From positions 45,934 through 109,933 of the forward strand of contig CAJTCU010000013.1 of the NCBI GenBank assembly GCA_910574935.1: a DNA stretch of 64,000 nt, given 5' to 3'. Of this stretch, positions 35,115 through 42,742 are shown piece by piece. The notes under the pieces were generated by a model that ran no database searches, was not told where the DNA came from, and was given only the letters and a program-made list of their open reading frames with translations. A program made the translations under genes and the position numbers. This DNA comes from Oscillospiraceae bacterium. Lineage in GTDB: Bacteria > Bacillota > Clostridia > Oscillospirales > Acutalibacteraceae. The number at the start of each line of letters is the position of its first letter. Positions within the stretch are counted from its first letter, which is position 1.

Positions 35115-36068
35115 TTAGGCCTCCTTACCAAGCATAGCCGCGCCGATAATGCCCGCGTCGTTGCCCAGCATCGCCTTGCAGATCTTGGTCTTTTTGCCAG
35201 TAGAACCGTACTGCTCTTTCTCCACAAAAGCCCTCACTGGGCCCAGCAGGGTCTCGCCCTCGTTGCAGATGCCTCCGCCCACGCAGAACACGTCGGGCTG
35301 GAAAATATTAATCATGTTCACAATGCCCACGCTTAGATACTTAATATACTCGTCCACCACCTCTTGGGCAATGGGGTCGCCTTGGCGCATGGCGTCAAAG
35401 GAAGTGCGTCCGTTGACCTTGTTGATGTCCCCGCCCACAATGGTCCACATGGGAGAGTCCTTGGGGGCCTTTTCCATATGTTCTTTTGTCATCTTGATCA
35501 GGCCTGTGGCAGAGCCGTAGGCCTCCCAGCAGCCCAAGCGCCCGCAGGTGCAGGGGCGCCCATCCGCCACAATAACCGTGTGGCCCAACTCGGCCCCAGC
35601 AAAGTTAAATCCAGAATAAATTTTTCCATTAATAATTACGCCGCCGCCCAGGCCCGTGCCCAGGGTAATGGCCACCGCGTAGGCCGCGCCCTTTAAGGCG
35701 CCGGCCATATATTCGCCAAAAGCCGCCGCGTTGGCATCGTTCTCCATAAAGATCCGCTTGCCGTCCAGGCGCTCCGAAAGCATTTTCTGCATAGGAGTGT
35801 CCTTAAAAGGCAGGTTGTTGGCATACTCAATAATGCCTGTCTCCTTGTTGATAGTTCCAGGAGAGCCCAGGCCCACCCAGGGCACATCCGCCAGGGTCAA
35901 ACCCGCGTTTTTCAGGGCCTCCCGAGTTGTGGCGGCCATAGCGTCAGCCACCTGTTCCGCGTTTTCCGTTTGGGTCGAGGAAGTGGCTCTGGCAATAATT
36001 TTGCAGTCCTCGTCAACGATTCCAACGGCGATGTTGGTGCCTCCTAAATCGATTCCAAGATAACACAT
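35115..36068 (-). CDS. glk: ROK-family glucokinase
   Basis: ATP-dependent glucokinase of the ROK type, 317 residues. It opens with the phosphate-binding LGIDLGGTNIAVGIVDE, has the sugar-binding ENDANAAAFGEY near residue 104, the GTGLGGGVIINGKIYSG loop, AGAELGHTVI, and the zinc motif CTCGRLGCWEAYGSATGL near residue 175. No helix-turn-helix is present, so it is an enzyme and not a repressor. It phosphorylates glucose released in the cytoplasm and is co-transcribed with galM. Confidence 0.95.
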   Translation of the reverse strand: MCYLGIDLGGTNIAVGIVDEDCKIIARATSSTQTENAEQVADAMAATTREALKNAGLTLADVPWVGLGSPGTINKETGIIEYANNLPFKDTPMQKMLSERLDGKRIFMENDANAAAFGEYMAGALKGAAYAVAITLGTGLGGGVIINGKIYSGFNFAGAELGHTVIVADGRPCTCGRLGCWEAYGSATGLIKMTKEHMEKAPKDSPMWTIVGGDINKVNGRTSFDAMRQGDPIAQEVVDEYIKYLSVGIVNMINIFQPDVFCVGGGICNEGETLLGPVRAFVEKEQYGSTGKKTKICKAMLGNDAGIIGAAMLGKEA

Positions 36069-36328
36069 AGTTGCTCCTGCCTTTCTTGATAAGTAAGTAT
36101 AGAATGCCGGTGGGGTGAGGGATATAGTTCAAAGAGGTAACCCCCCTTCTTTGAATGAACCAGCGGCACCGTGCCCGCTTACTATAGACCTCAATCAGTT
36201 ACAGTATACTATACTTTTCTTGTGAAAGCAAATAGTTTCAGAAATATTTTTCAATATTTTTTGTGTTTGATTTTCCAAACTGGGGTTGATTTTCCAGCAA
36301 GAACATGCTAAAATAAAATACATTATGG

Positions 36329-36415
36329 GCCGCCGTGGTGGAATCGGCAGACACAAGGGACTTAAAATCCCTCGGTAGCGATACCGTACCGGTTCAAGTC
36401 CGGTCGGCGGCACCA
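36329..36415 (+). tRNA. tRNA-Leu (anticodon TAA)
   Basis: An 87-base class II tRNA including encoded CCA. The acceptor stem GCCGCCG (36329-36335) pairs with CGGCGGC (36405-36411). The anticodon loop CTTAAAA gives TAA (reads UUA/UUG). A long variable arm (CGGTAGCGATACCG) and the T arm GGTTCAAGTCC follow. It lies between the chromosomal part and the restriction-modification island. Confidence 0.97.
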
Positions 36416-36417
36416 CG

Positions 36418-36457
36418 AAAGTCCTCAGTCGATGATACAATCGACTGAGGACTTTTT
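36418..36457 (+). terminator. Terminator of tRNA-Leu
   Basis: A 16-base stem starting AAAGTCCTCAGTCGAT pairs perfectly across a six-base loop and runs into a T-tract. Confidence 0.95.
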
Positions 36458-36695
36458 AATTTTGCCAATGGAAAAGCCTTGGAATCAAGGGAAAAGCGGG
36501 ACGCAGGGGGTGCGGATATCCTCCGGCGTCCCGCCTTTTTCGTTTTGTGTGGGGATGGGACGCCATCAACGGAGATTTGCATTTTGCACCCTCCCCCTGT
36601 CCCACGGGAGGGAAAATTAAAAGGTTGAGGGAATCGTTGAAAGGTCAGTACATGGATCGTCCAAAAATAAGGTATTAAAATACTTTATTGAGGTA
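36458..36695. other. Intergenic junction between tRNA-Leu and the restriction island
   Basis: Contains a second hairpin, GCGGGACGC (36496-36504) with GCGTCCCGC (36526-36534) followed by CTTTTTC, a further terminator. Beyond about 36.6 kb the sequence becomes AT-richer. No gene is seen, and no repeat of the tRNA 3' end was found elsewhere in the window by eye. Confidence 0.5.
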
Positions 36696-36724
36696 TTGAC
36701 AAACGCTGTCGAGTGTGATACACT
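36696..36724 (+). promoter_or_regulatory. Sigma-A promoter of the restriction-modification island
   Basis: TTGACA (36696-36701), 17 bases, TACACT (36719-36724). A short inverted repeat GTATT-AA-AATAC just upstream could bind a regulator. The operon has no other obvious promoter until 48.8 kb. Confidence 0.75.
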
Positions 36725-36774
36725 ACCTACAACAGCAATAATGAACATTTTAGTTTACCGGGAGGGAATATACC

Positions 36775-38394
36775 ATGGACCGCAAGAATAAGGCCGAGAG
36801 CTATTGGAATTTCTTCAACTTTTTAAGAGGCCAAATGTCAGCAAGCGATATGCGTGTGGCCGCTCTGCTCACCGGTATTGCCATGGAAAAATGTGAAATC
36901 AGACCGGATTTAGAAAACGAACAAGATGTCGTTCAAATCATGCGCAACGCCTCAGAGGACCTGGGTTTTGGAAGAATCTTCTACAGGAGTGAACAAAATG
37001 CTTTTATAGGCTATACCCTCCTAAAGCAAGCTGCACCGCTTGACTGGGAGGAAATGCTAGGCGAGATCGATGAGAAGGCTGCAAATTTGGTGCATCTCCC
37101 CAAGCCATTGATTGAGCATTTTGAGGTATTCTTCGAGTTTACCACCAAGTATGTTCTAATCGCTGAAGGGGAAAAGTTCACACCTAATTTGAAATCCATG
37201 GTCGATGCTTATCCCGAATGCGACTACACTATAACCACGATGAATCCTGCCTATACCGCAATCCTTGAGCGGGTTTTCCAGGGTTACAGGAATGTCCGAG
37301 TCGTAACCACAAGTATTTATGAATATGAATTCCTCCAGGAGCGATTTGATCTAATTCTCTCTGTTCCAACATTTGGTAGCAGACTTCTGGTCGACCGGGA
37401 GCAGCATTTCATGTGCCGTGAGCATGAAATGGTTGCTCTGGAAAATCTTCTTCTTCACTTGGGGCCTAGCGGCAGGTTGGCAATTCTACTCCCCGCCCGC
37501 ATCACTTTTGCTGGCGGTAACGTCAAGGGTCTCCGCAATTTTATTCAGGACACCTATAAAGTTGAAAGCATTTCGGCAATGCCAGAAGGTTTCCTTGAAT
37601 GGTCGGCAATCAAGACTTACCTTCTCACCATTACAACAGGAACAACTGACGATATCGCCGTTCGTCGTTTTGGCATTCAAGATACCATAACAGGTTCTGC
37701 TGGTCGTAGAGTGAGAAATATCCGTCTTGAGGATGAAACTTTCTCGATGCTGTCCGAGCTGGAGGAACAAGGCGACTGGAACGTGGACAAGCTATTTGCG
37801 GCCCAGGATGAGGACTGGATACGATATATGGGGGTGAAACGCGCTATTCTTGGAGAAGTTGCCACCGTGTTCCGTGGGAAGAATGTGCCTCGTAAGGACC
37901 CTACTGGTAGATTCGGAGTTGTAAACATCTCGAACCTTCGGGAGTTCAGCATTGACTATGACGGATTGGACCATCTGGATGAGGAAGAGCGCAAATTAAG
38001 AACCTACATTTTAGAAGATGGTGACATTTTGGTGCCAGCCAGAGGTACGGCGGTACGAACTGCTATTTTCAAAAAACAAGATTATCCCTGTATTGCCTCC
38101 TCCAATCTTGTAGTAATTCGCCCTAGAAGCGATCTCCTGAACAGTGTTTACTTGAAGATGTTCTTGGACAGTCCTCTTGGTGGCAAACTTCTGGAATCCG
38201 CCCAGCAAGGTACCAGCGTCATCAATCTGAGCTACAAGGATATGCAATCCCTTGAAATCCCGTTGCCGGACATCGAAAAGCAGGAGGCTCTCGCAAACGA
38301 ATATCAGACCGAGTTGACGATGTATCTTGAGTCTATAAGCGAAGCAGAACGCCGCTGGCGTTCTGCGCTGGACAGGCTTCAAGAACAGATATAA
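36775..38394 (+). CDS. Inactivated N6-methylase fused to an HsdS-like specificity domain
   Basis: Protein of 539 residues with no counterpart of known function recognised. The N-terminal two-thirds follows the fold order of an HsdM-type adenine methylase (residues about 105-300), including LGPSGRLAILLPARI and FLEWSAIKTYLLTI. However, the catalytic NPPF/Y motif is replaced by SVPTFG (196-201) and no glycine-rich SAM motif can be found, so it should not methylate. From about residue 345 a target-recognition domain of HsdS type follows (LGEVATVFRGKNV ... LEDGDILVPARGTAVR ... INLSYKDMQSLEIPLPDIEKQ) with the usual terminal helix. It is the first gene of the island, behind its promoter and GGAGGG. 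A role as regulator or alternative specificity partner is inference. Confidence 0.75.
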   Translation: MDRKNKAESYWNFFNFLRGQMSASDMRVAALLTGIAMEKCEIRPDLENEQDVVQIMRNASEDLGFGRIFYRSEQNAFIGYTLLKQAAPLDWEEMLGEIDEKAANLVHLPKPLIEHFEVFFEFTTKYVLIAEGEKFTPNLKSMVDAYPECDYTITTMNPAYTAILERVFQGYRNVRVVTTSIYEYEFLQERFDLILSVPTFGSRLLVDREQHFMCREHEMVALENLLLHLGPSGRLAILLPARITFAGGNVKGLRNFIQDTYKVESISAMPEGFLEWSAIKTYLLTITTGTTDDIAVRRFGIQDTITGSAGRRVRNIRLEDETFSMLSELEEQGDWNVDKLFAAQDEDWIRYMGVKRAILGEVATVFRGKNVPRKDPTGRFGVVNISNLREFSIDYDGLDHLDEEERKLRTYILEDGDILVPARGTAVRTAIFKKQDYPCIASSNLVVIRPRSDLLNSVYLKMFLDSPLGGKLLESAQQGTSVINLSYKDMQSLEIPLPDIEKQEALANEYQTELTMYLESISEAERRWRSALDRLQEQI

Positions 38395-38432
38395 AAAGAA
38401 AAACCATAACAACTATTTTAGGAGGAATGACA

Positions 38433-38837
38433 TTGGAAAACGTCCAGCAGTTCATGAAAGGCGATATTTTTTATCTGGATCTTGGCAAACCTGATGGCTG
38501 CATTCAGGGTGGCTGTAGGCCCGTAGTAGTTGTGCAAAACAACACAGGAAATCGGTATAGTCCGACTTTACAGATTGCCCCCATCACAAAAAGTAAAACA
38601 AAGGCCAAATTACCTACTCACGTTGAACTGCATAAAGGTATGGGCGGGCTGAAGGAAGATTCCGTTGTCTTAGTCGAGCAAACAACAATTTGTAACAAGA
38701 AAGAACTTTTGCCACAGAACAGATTGGGACATCTCAATGACAGTGTTCTGGATAAGCTCGATGACGCTATAGCAATTCAGTTCGGATTAAACAACCGTGT
38801 ATCGACACAGCGGCATATATATAAAGGAGGGGCGTGA
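38433..38837 (+). CDS. MazF/PemK-family endoribonuclease toxin
   Basis: mRNA interferase-like protein of 134 residues with the full MazF core: MKGDIFYLDLGKPDGCIQGG, CRPVVVVQNNTGN, LQIAPITKSK (the Arg and Thr of the active site) and GLKEDSVVLVEQTTI. Family members cut RNA at short sequences in the cytoplasm. The start is set at TTG, seven bases after AGGAGG; the ATG at 38427 is only one base from that site. No MazE-like antitoxin lies next to it: the gene before encodes the methylase-specificity fusion, and the next gene starts one base after its stop. The toxin may therefore be restrained by a product of the restriction operon. Confidence 0.9.
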   Translation: MENVQQFMKGDIFYLDLGKPDGCIQGGCRPVVVVQNNTGNRYSPTLQIAPITKSKTKAKLPTHVELHKGMGGLKEDSVVLVEQTTICNKKELLPQNRLGHLNDSVLDKLDDAIAIQFGLNNRVSTQRHIYKGGA

Positions 38838-38838
38838 T

Positions 38839-41259
38839 ATGCTTGGCGCAATAATTGGGGACATTGTAGGTTCCCGTTTCGAGTGGAATAACCACAAGTC
38901 AAAGGACTTTGAGTTCCTCACCTACAAATGCTTTCCCACCGATGACAGTATTATGACTCTGGCTTTGGCGAAAGCCGTCCTCATAAGTAAACCTGACCAC
39001 AGCAACCTGGCCGAAAATGCTGTGAAGCAAATGCAACTTATTGGGCGGCAGTACCCGAACTGTGGTTATGGTGGTGGATTCCTCAGGTGGATGCTCTCCG
39101 ACCATCCGCATCCATACAACAGCTATGGCAACGGCGCGGCTATGCGAGTAAGTGCGGCAGGCTTTGCCGCCTCATCCCTGGACGAGGCAAAGAAAATGGC
39201 GGAGCACATCACTGCCGTTACACACAATCATCCAGAAGGACTCAAAGGTGCAGAAGCCACTGTGGTTGCCATCTTTATGGCCCGCCAAGGAAAAAGTATT
39301 CTGGAGATCCGCGACTACATGGATAAGCACTACTACCCAATGAACTTCACGCTGGATGGCATCCGGGATAGCTATCAGTTTAATGAGACCTGCCAGGAAA
39401 CGGTTCCTCAGGCACTGATGGCCTTCTTCGAGTCCACCAGTTTTGAAGATGCCATCCGTAACGCCATTTCTATCGGTGGAGACAGCGACACTCTCGCTGC
39501 AATCACTGGCGGAATCGCCGAGGCATACTATGGCATTCCAGCCGGTATTCGCAAACACGCCCTGACCTTTCTGGACGAGAACCTTTTGAAGATTTTGGTG
39601 GATTTTGAAAATAAGTATCCTCCTATGATGGAGAAGATAATTGGAGACACCAATATTCCGCTTAAGCGTAAAGATGGGCAAAAAGTCAGGGGAGGAAACC
39701 GGGCAGCGATGATGGAGTCCGCAGTTGATGCCGCAGACGGTGATGCCCAGTCTGCGGAAACAAGTCCAGCGGAAATCACTAGCAGGCAACTCTTTAACCA
39801 CCTGTACCAGTGTTGCAGTATCTTGCGCGGCCCTATCAATCAGGACGAATACAAGAGCTATGTGATTCCAATCCTATTTTTCAAGCGCATCTCTGATGTA
39901 TACGACGAGGAGTACGCCGAGGCCCTTGCCTACTCCGGCGGAGATGAGGAATACGCTACTGCTGAAGACATGCACTTCTTCATTATTCCAGAGGGTTGTC
40001 ACTGGAATGACGTGCGTCAGGTCACGCAAAATGTCGGCAAGGCTATTGTTGCAGCCATGACCGGTATTGAAAAAGCTAATCCTGAGACCTTATCAGATGT
40101 GTTCAGCAGTTTTGATGACGCAACCTGGACGGACAAGGGCAAATTGACCGATGAACGCCTGAAAAATCTGATTGAGCACATGTCCCTGATTTCCGTTGGA
40201 AATAAAAATTACTCCGCCGACGTAATGGGCGACAGCTACGAGTTCCTCATCCGGCAGTTCGCTGATGACTCCAAGAAAAACGCTGGCGAGTTTTACACCC
40301 CCCGTCCTATTGTCCGACTGATGGTTCGTCTATTAGACCCAAAGCCCGGAGACTCTGTGTATGATCCTGCGTGTGGAACCGGGGGTATGCTGATCGAGGC
40401 CATACGTCATATGCGTGGGGACCGGCTTGCGTATGGCAGGATTTTCGGCCAGGAGAACAACCTCTCCACTTCCGCTATTGCTCGGATGAACCTCTATCTG
40501 CACGGAGCCAAGGATGTTCAGATTATGCACGGCGATACACTGCGGGACCCAAAATTTCTGGAGAAACGGAAACTCAAAACCTTCACCTGTGTTCTGGCAA
40601 ATCCTCCATTCGGTAAAGATAAGTGGGGTGCGGCGCAGTTCGAATCGGACCCCTTTGGGAGAAACTTCTGGGGCAACCCCAGCGATTCCAGCGCAGATTT
40701 CGCCTGGTTGCAGCACATGGTTAAATCCATGGACCCGGAAAACGGTCGATGCGCTGTGGTGCTCCCACAGGGAGTGCTCTTCCATTCAGGTAAGGAGGGC
40801 CAGATGCGTGAGAAGCTAATCCGCTCCGACAAACTGGAGGCGGTGATCACCTTGGCCAGCGGCGTTTTCTACAGCACCGGCGTTTCTGCCTGTATTCTCT
40901 TTCTGAACAACAAAAAGCAGCATAAACACAAAGGCCGGATTTGTTTGATTGATGGCGGAGAGGTGTTTACTGCAATGCGGGCGCAGAATATCTTGTCTGC
41001 TGAAAATGTCAATACTCTGTACAGCTATTATCAGGACTATCAAGACGTTATTGAGCGCGTTAAAATCATCTCTATTTCCGATGCAGAGCGGGGCGGCTTT
41101 GAGCTCATGCCCAAGAAGTACATCGAGCACAAAAAGCAGGAGGTCACCCCGCCGCACATTGTGCGGAGAAATTACATGATTGCGCTGGAAGCGGTAAGGG
41201 CGGCGGAAAGCAAGGTCAACAGACTGCTGATTGAGGGAGGTTATGTCCATGAGCAATAA
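38839..41259 (+). CDS. hsdM: ADP-ribosylglycohydrolase-HsdM fusion (type I methyltransferase subunit)
   Basis: An 806-residue fusion. Residues 1-255 form a complete DraG/ARH-type ADP-ribosylglycohydrolase: GAIIGDIVGSRFE at the N-terminus, PTDDSIMTL (Asp35, Asp36), THNHPEGLKGAEA and IGGDSDTLAA (Asp215, Asp217), the magnesium ligands all present. After a linker (about 275-310), residues 313-806 form a whole HsdM: the N-terminal helical domain (RQLFNHLYQCCSILRG), SAM motif DPACGTGG at 509-516 and NPPF at 588-591. It should therefore both remove ADP-ribose and methylate adenine. The ATG follows AAAGGAGGGG, one base past the MazF stop; its end overlaps the next hsdM by 11 bases. Confidence 0.9.
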   Translation: MLGAIIGDIVGSRFEWNNHKSKDFEFLTYKCFPTDDSIMTLALAKAVLISKPDHSNLAENAVKQMQLIGRQYPNCGYGGGFLRWMLSDHPHPYNSYGNGAAMRVSAAGFAASSLDEAKKMAEHITAVTHNHPEGLKGAEATVVAIFMARQGKSILEIRDYMDKHYYPMNFTLDGIRDSYQFNETCQETVPQALMAFFESTSFEDAIRNAISIGGDSDTLAAITGGIAEAYYGIPAGIRKHALTFLDENLLKILVDFENKYPPMMEKIIGDTNIPLKRKDGQKVRGGNRAAMMESAVDAADGDAQSAETSPAEITSRQLFNHLYQCCSILRGPINQDEYKSYVIPILFFKRISDVYDEEYAEALAYSGGDEEYATAEDMHFFIIPEGCHWNDVRQVTQNVGKAIVAAMTGIEKANPETLSDVFSSFDDATWTDKGKLTDERLKNLIEHMSLISVGNKNYSADVMGDSYEFLIRQFADDSKKNAGEFYTPRPIVRLMVRLLDPKPGDSVYDPACGTGGMLIEAIRHMRGDRLAYGRIFGQENNLSTSAIARMNLYLHGAKDVQIMHGDTLRDPKFLEKRKLKTFTCVLANPPFGKDKWGAAQFESDPFGRNFWGNPSDSSADFAWLQHMVKSMDPENGRCAVVLPQGVLFHSGKEGQMREKLIRSDKLEAVITLASGVFYSTGVSACILFLNNKKQHKHKGRICLIDGGEVFTAMRAQNILSAENVNTLYSYYQDYQDVIERVKIISISDAERGGFELMPKKYIEHKKQEVTPPHIVRRNYMIALEAVRAAESKVNRLLIEGGYVHEQ

Positions 41260-42742
41260 GATTACTCAAAGCGAACTGGAAACCTACCTGTGGGGATCAG
41301 CGGTTCTCCTGCGAGATCATGTTGACGCCGGCTCCTATAAGCAATATATCTTTCCCCTCCTCTTTTTCAAGCGTCTGAACGATGTCTATAACGAGGAAAC
41401 CGAAAAGGCAATCAAAGAGAATGGGCCGGAAGCGGCAGATTGGGAGGAAACGCACTCCTTTGTACTGCCAGAGGGAGCTCGCTGGAACGATGTGCGAAAT
41501 GTTCCTCAGAATGTGGGTAAGGCTATTACCGCAGCATTCCGGACTATTGAGAATGCCAATGTTGATAAGCTAAAGGGTATTTTCGGCGACGGTACCTGGA
41601 CAAACAAAAAGCGTCTGCCGGATCGTCTGTTGAAAGACCTGCTGGAGCATTTCAGCAGCAGAACGCTATCTCTTGAAAATTGCCCGGAGGACGAGCTCGG
41701 TCAGGGGTATGAGTTTCTGATCCGAAAGTTTGCTGATGACAGCGGTCATGGAGCTCAGGAATTTTATACGAATCGGACCGTGGTCCATCTGATGACTGAG
41801 ATGCTCAAACCGGAACCGGGCGAATCCATCTATGATCCAACCTGCGGAACAGCCGGTATGCTGATTTCCGCGATAGCTTACTTAAAACAACACGGAAAAG
41901 AGTGGCGGAATGTATCCCTCTATGGACAGGAGTGGAATACCCTGACGACCGCCATTGCACGAATGAACCTGTTTCTTCACGGCATTGAGGATTTCCAGAT
42001 CGCCAACGGTGATACTTTGCTCAACCCCGCCTTTGTGGAACGCCGCAAATTGAAAAAGTTCGATATGGTCGTGGCGAATCCACCCTACTCCATCAGTGAC
42101 TGGAGCCGGAGCGCCTTTGAATCTGACCGGTATGGCCGCAATATTCTCGGTGTGCCTCCGCAGGGCCGAGCCGATTACGCATTTATTCAGCACATTCTCG
42201 TCAGCATGAATCAGGGTACTGGACGCTGCGCGATCCTCCTCCCTCACGGAGTGCTTTTCCGCAACGAGGAGAAGGAAATGCGCGAGAAGCTGGTGCGGTC
42301 GGATATGCTGGAGTGTGTGATCGGGCTTGGACCAAACCTGTTCTATAACTCACCCATGGAAGCTTGCATCATGATTTGCCGAACAGAGAAACCTGACGAT
42401 CACAAGGGGCATATTCTTTTCATTAATGCAGTGAACGAGGTGACCCGCAAGAATGCGCACAGCTTTTTGGAGCCTCAGCACATCGAAAAGATTGCGGGTG
42501 CCTACGATGCTTTTAAATCGGATCATGATATAGCAAAAAAGGTTTCCATCCGAGACGTCGAGAAAAACGGATTCAATCTCAGCCTTCCGCTTTATGTGCG
42601 GCCGGAATCCAGCGACGGAAGCGAAGATTGTCGGACCATACAAGAGTGCTACGATGGTTGGAGGTCTTGCTCACGGTCTACAATATCCGCCTATCAAGAA
42701 TTGACGGCGTTATTAGGGAAGGAGGCCAAGACTGATGAGTAG
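41249..42742 (+). CDS. hsdM: Type I restriction-modification methyltransferase subunit HsdM
   Basis: Adenine-N6 methyltransferase subunit of 497 residues with the helical N-terminal domain (QSELETYLWGSAVLLRD, YIFPLLFFKRLNDVYNEE), SAM motif DPTCGTAG (196-203) and catalytic NPPY (277-280). It is a paralogue of the HsdM half of the preceding fusion; both have intact catalytic motifs. The ATG at 41249 is eight bases after GGGAGG and lies inside the end of the fusion gene, so translation is coupled. Its own 3' end overlaps hsdS by eight bases. Two active HsdM types in one operon suggest a mixed M1-M2-S enzyme. Confidence 0.94.
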   Translation: MSNKITQSELETYLWGSAVLLRDHVDAGSYKQYIFPLLFFKRLNDVYNEETEKAIKENGPEAADWEETHSFVLPEGARWNDVRNVPQNVGKAITAAFRTIENANVDKLKGIFGDGTWTNKKRLPDRLLKDLLEHFSSRTLSLENCPEDELGQGYEFLIRKFADDSGHGAQEFYTNRTVVHLMTEMLKPEPGESIYDPTCGTAGMLISAIAYLKQHGKEWRNVSLYGQEWNTLTTAIARMNLFLHGIEDFQIANGDTLLNPAFVERRKLKKFDMVVANPPYSISDWSRSAFESDRYGRNILGVPPQGRADYAFIQHILVSMNQGTGRCAILLPHGVLFRNEEKEMREKLVRSDMLECVIGLGPNLFYNSPMEACIMICRTEKPDDHKGHILFINAVNEVTRKNAHSFLEPQHIEKIAGAYDAFKSDHDIAKKVSIRDVEKNGFNLSLPLYVRPESSDGSEDCRTIQECYDGWRSCSRSTISAYQELTALLGKEAKTDE

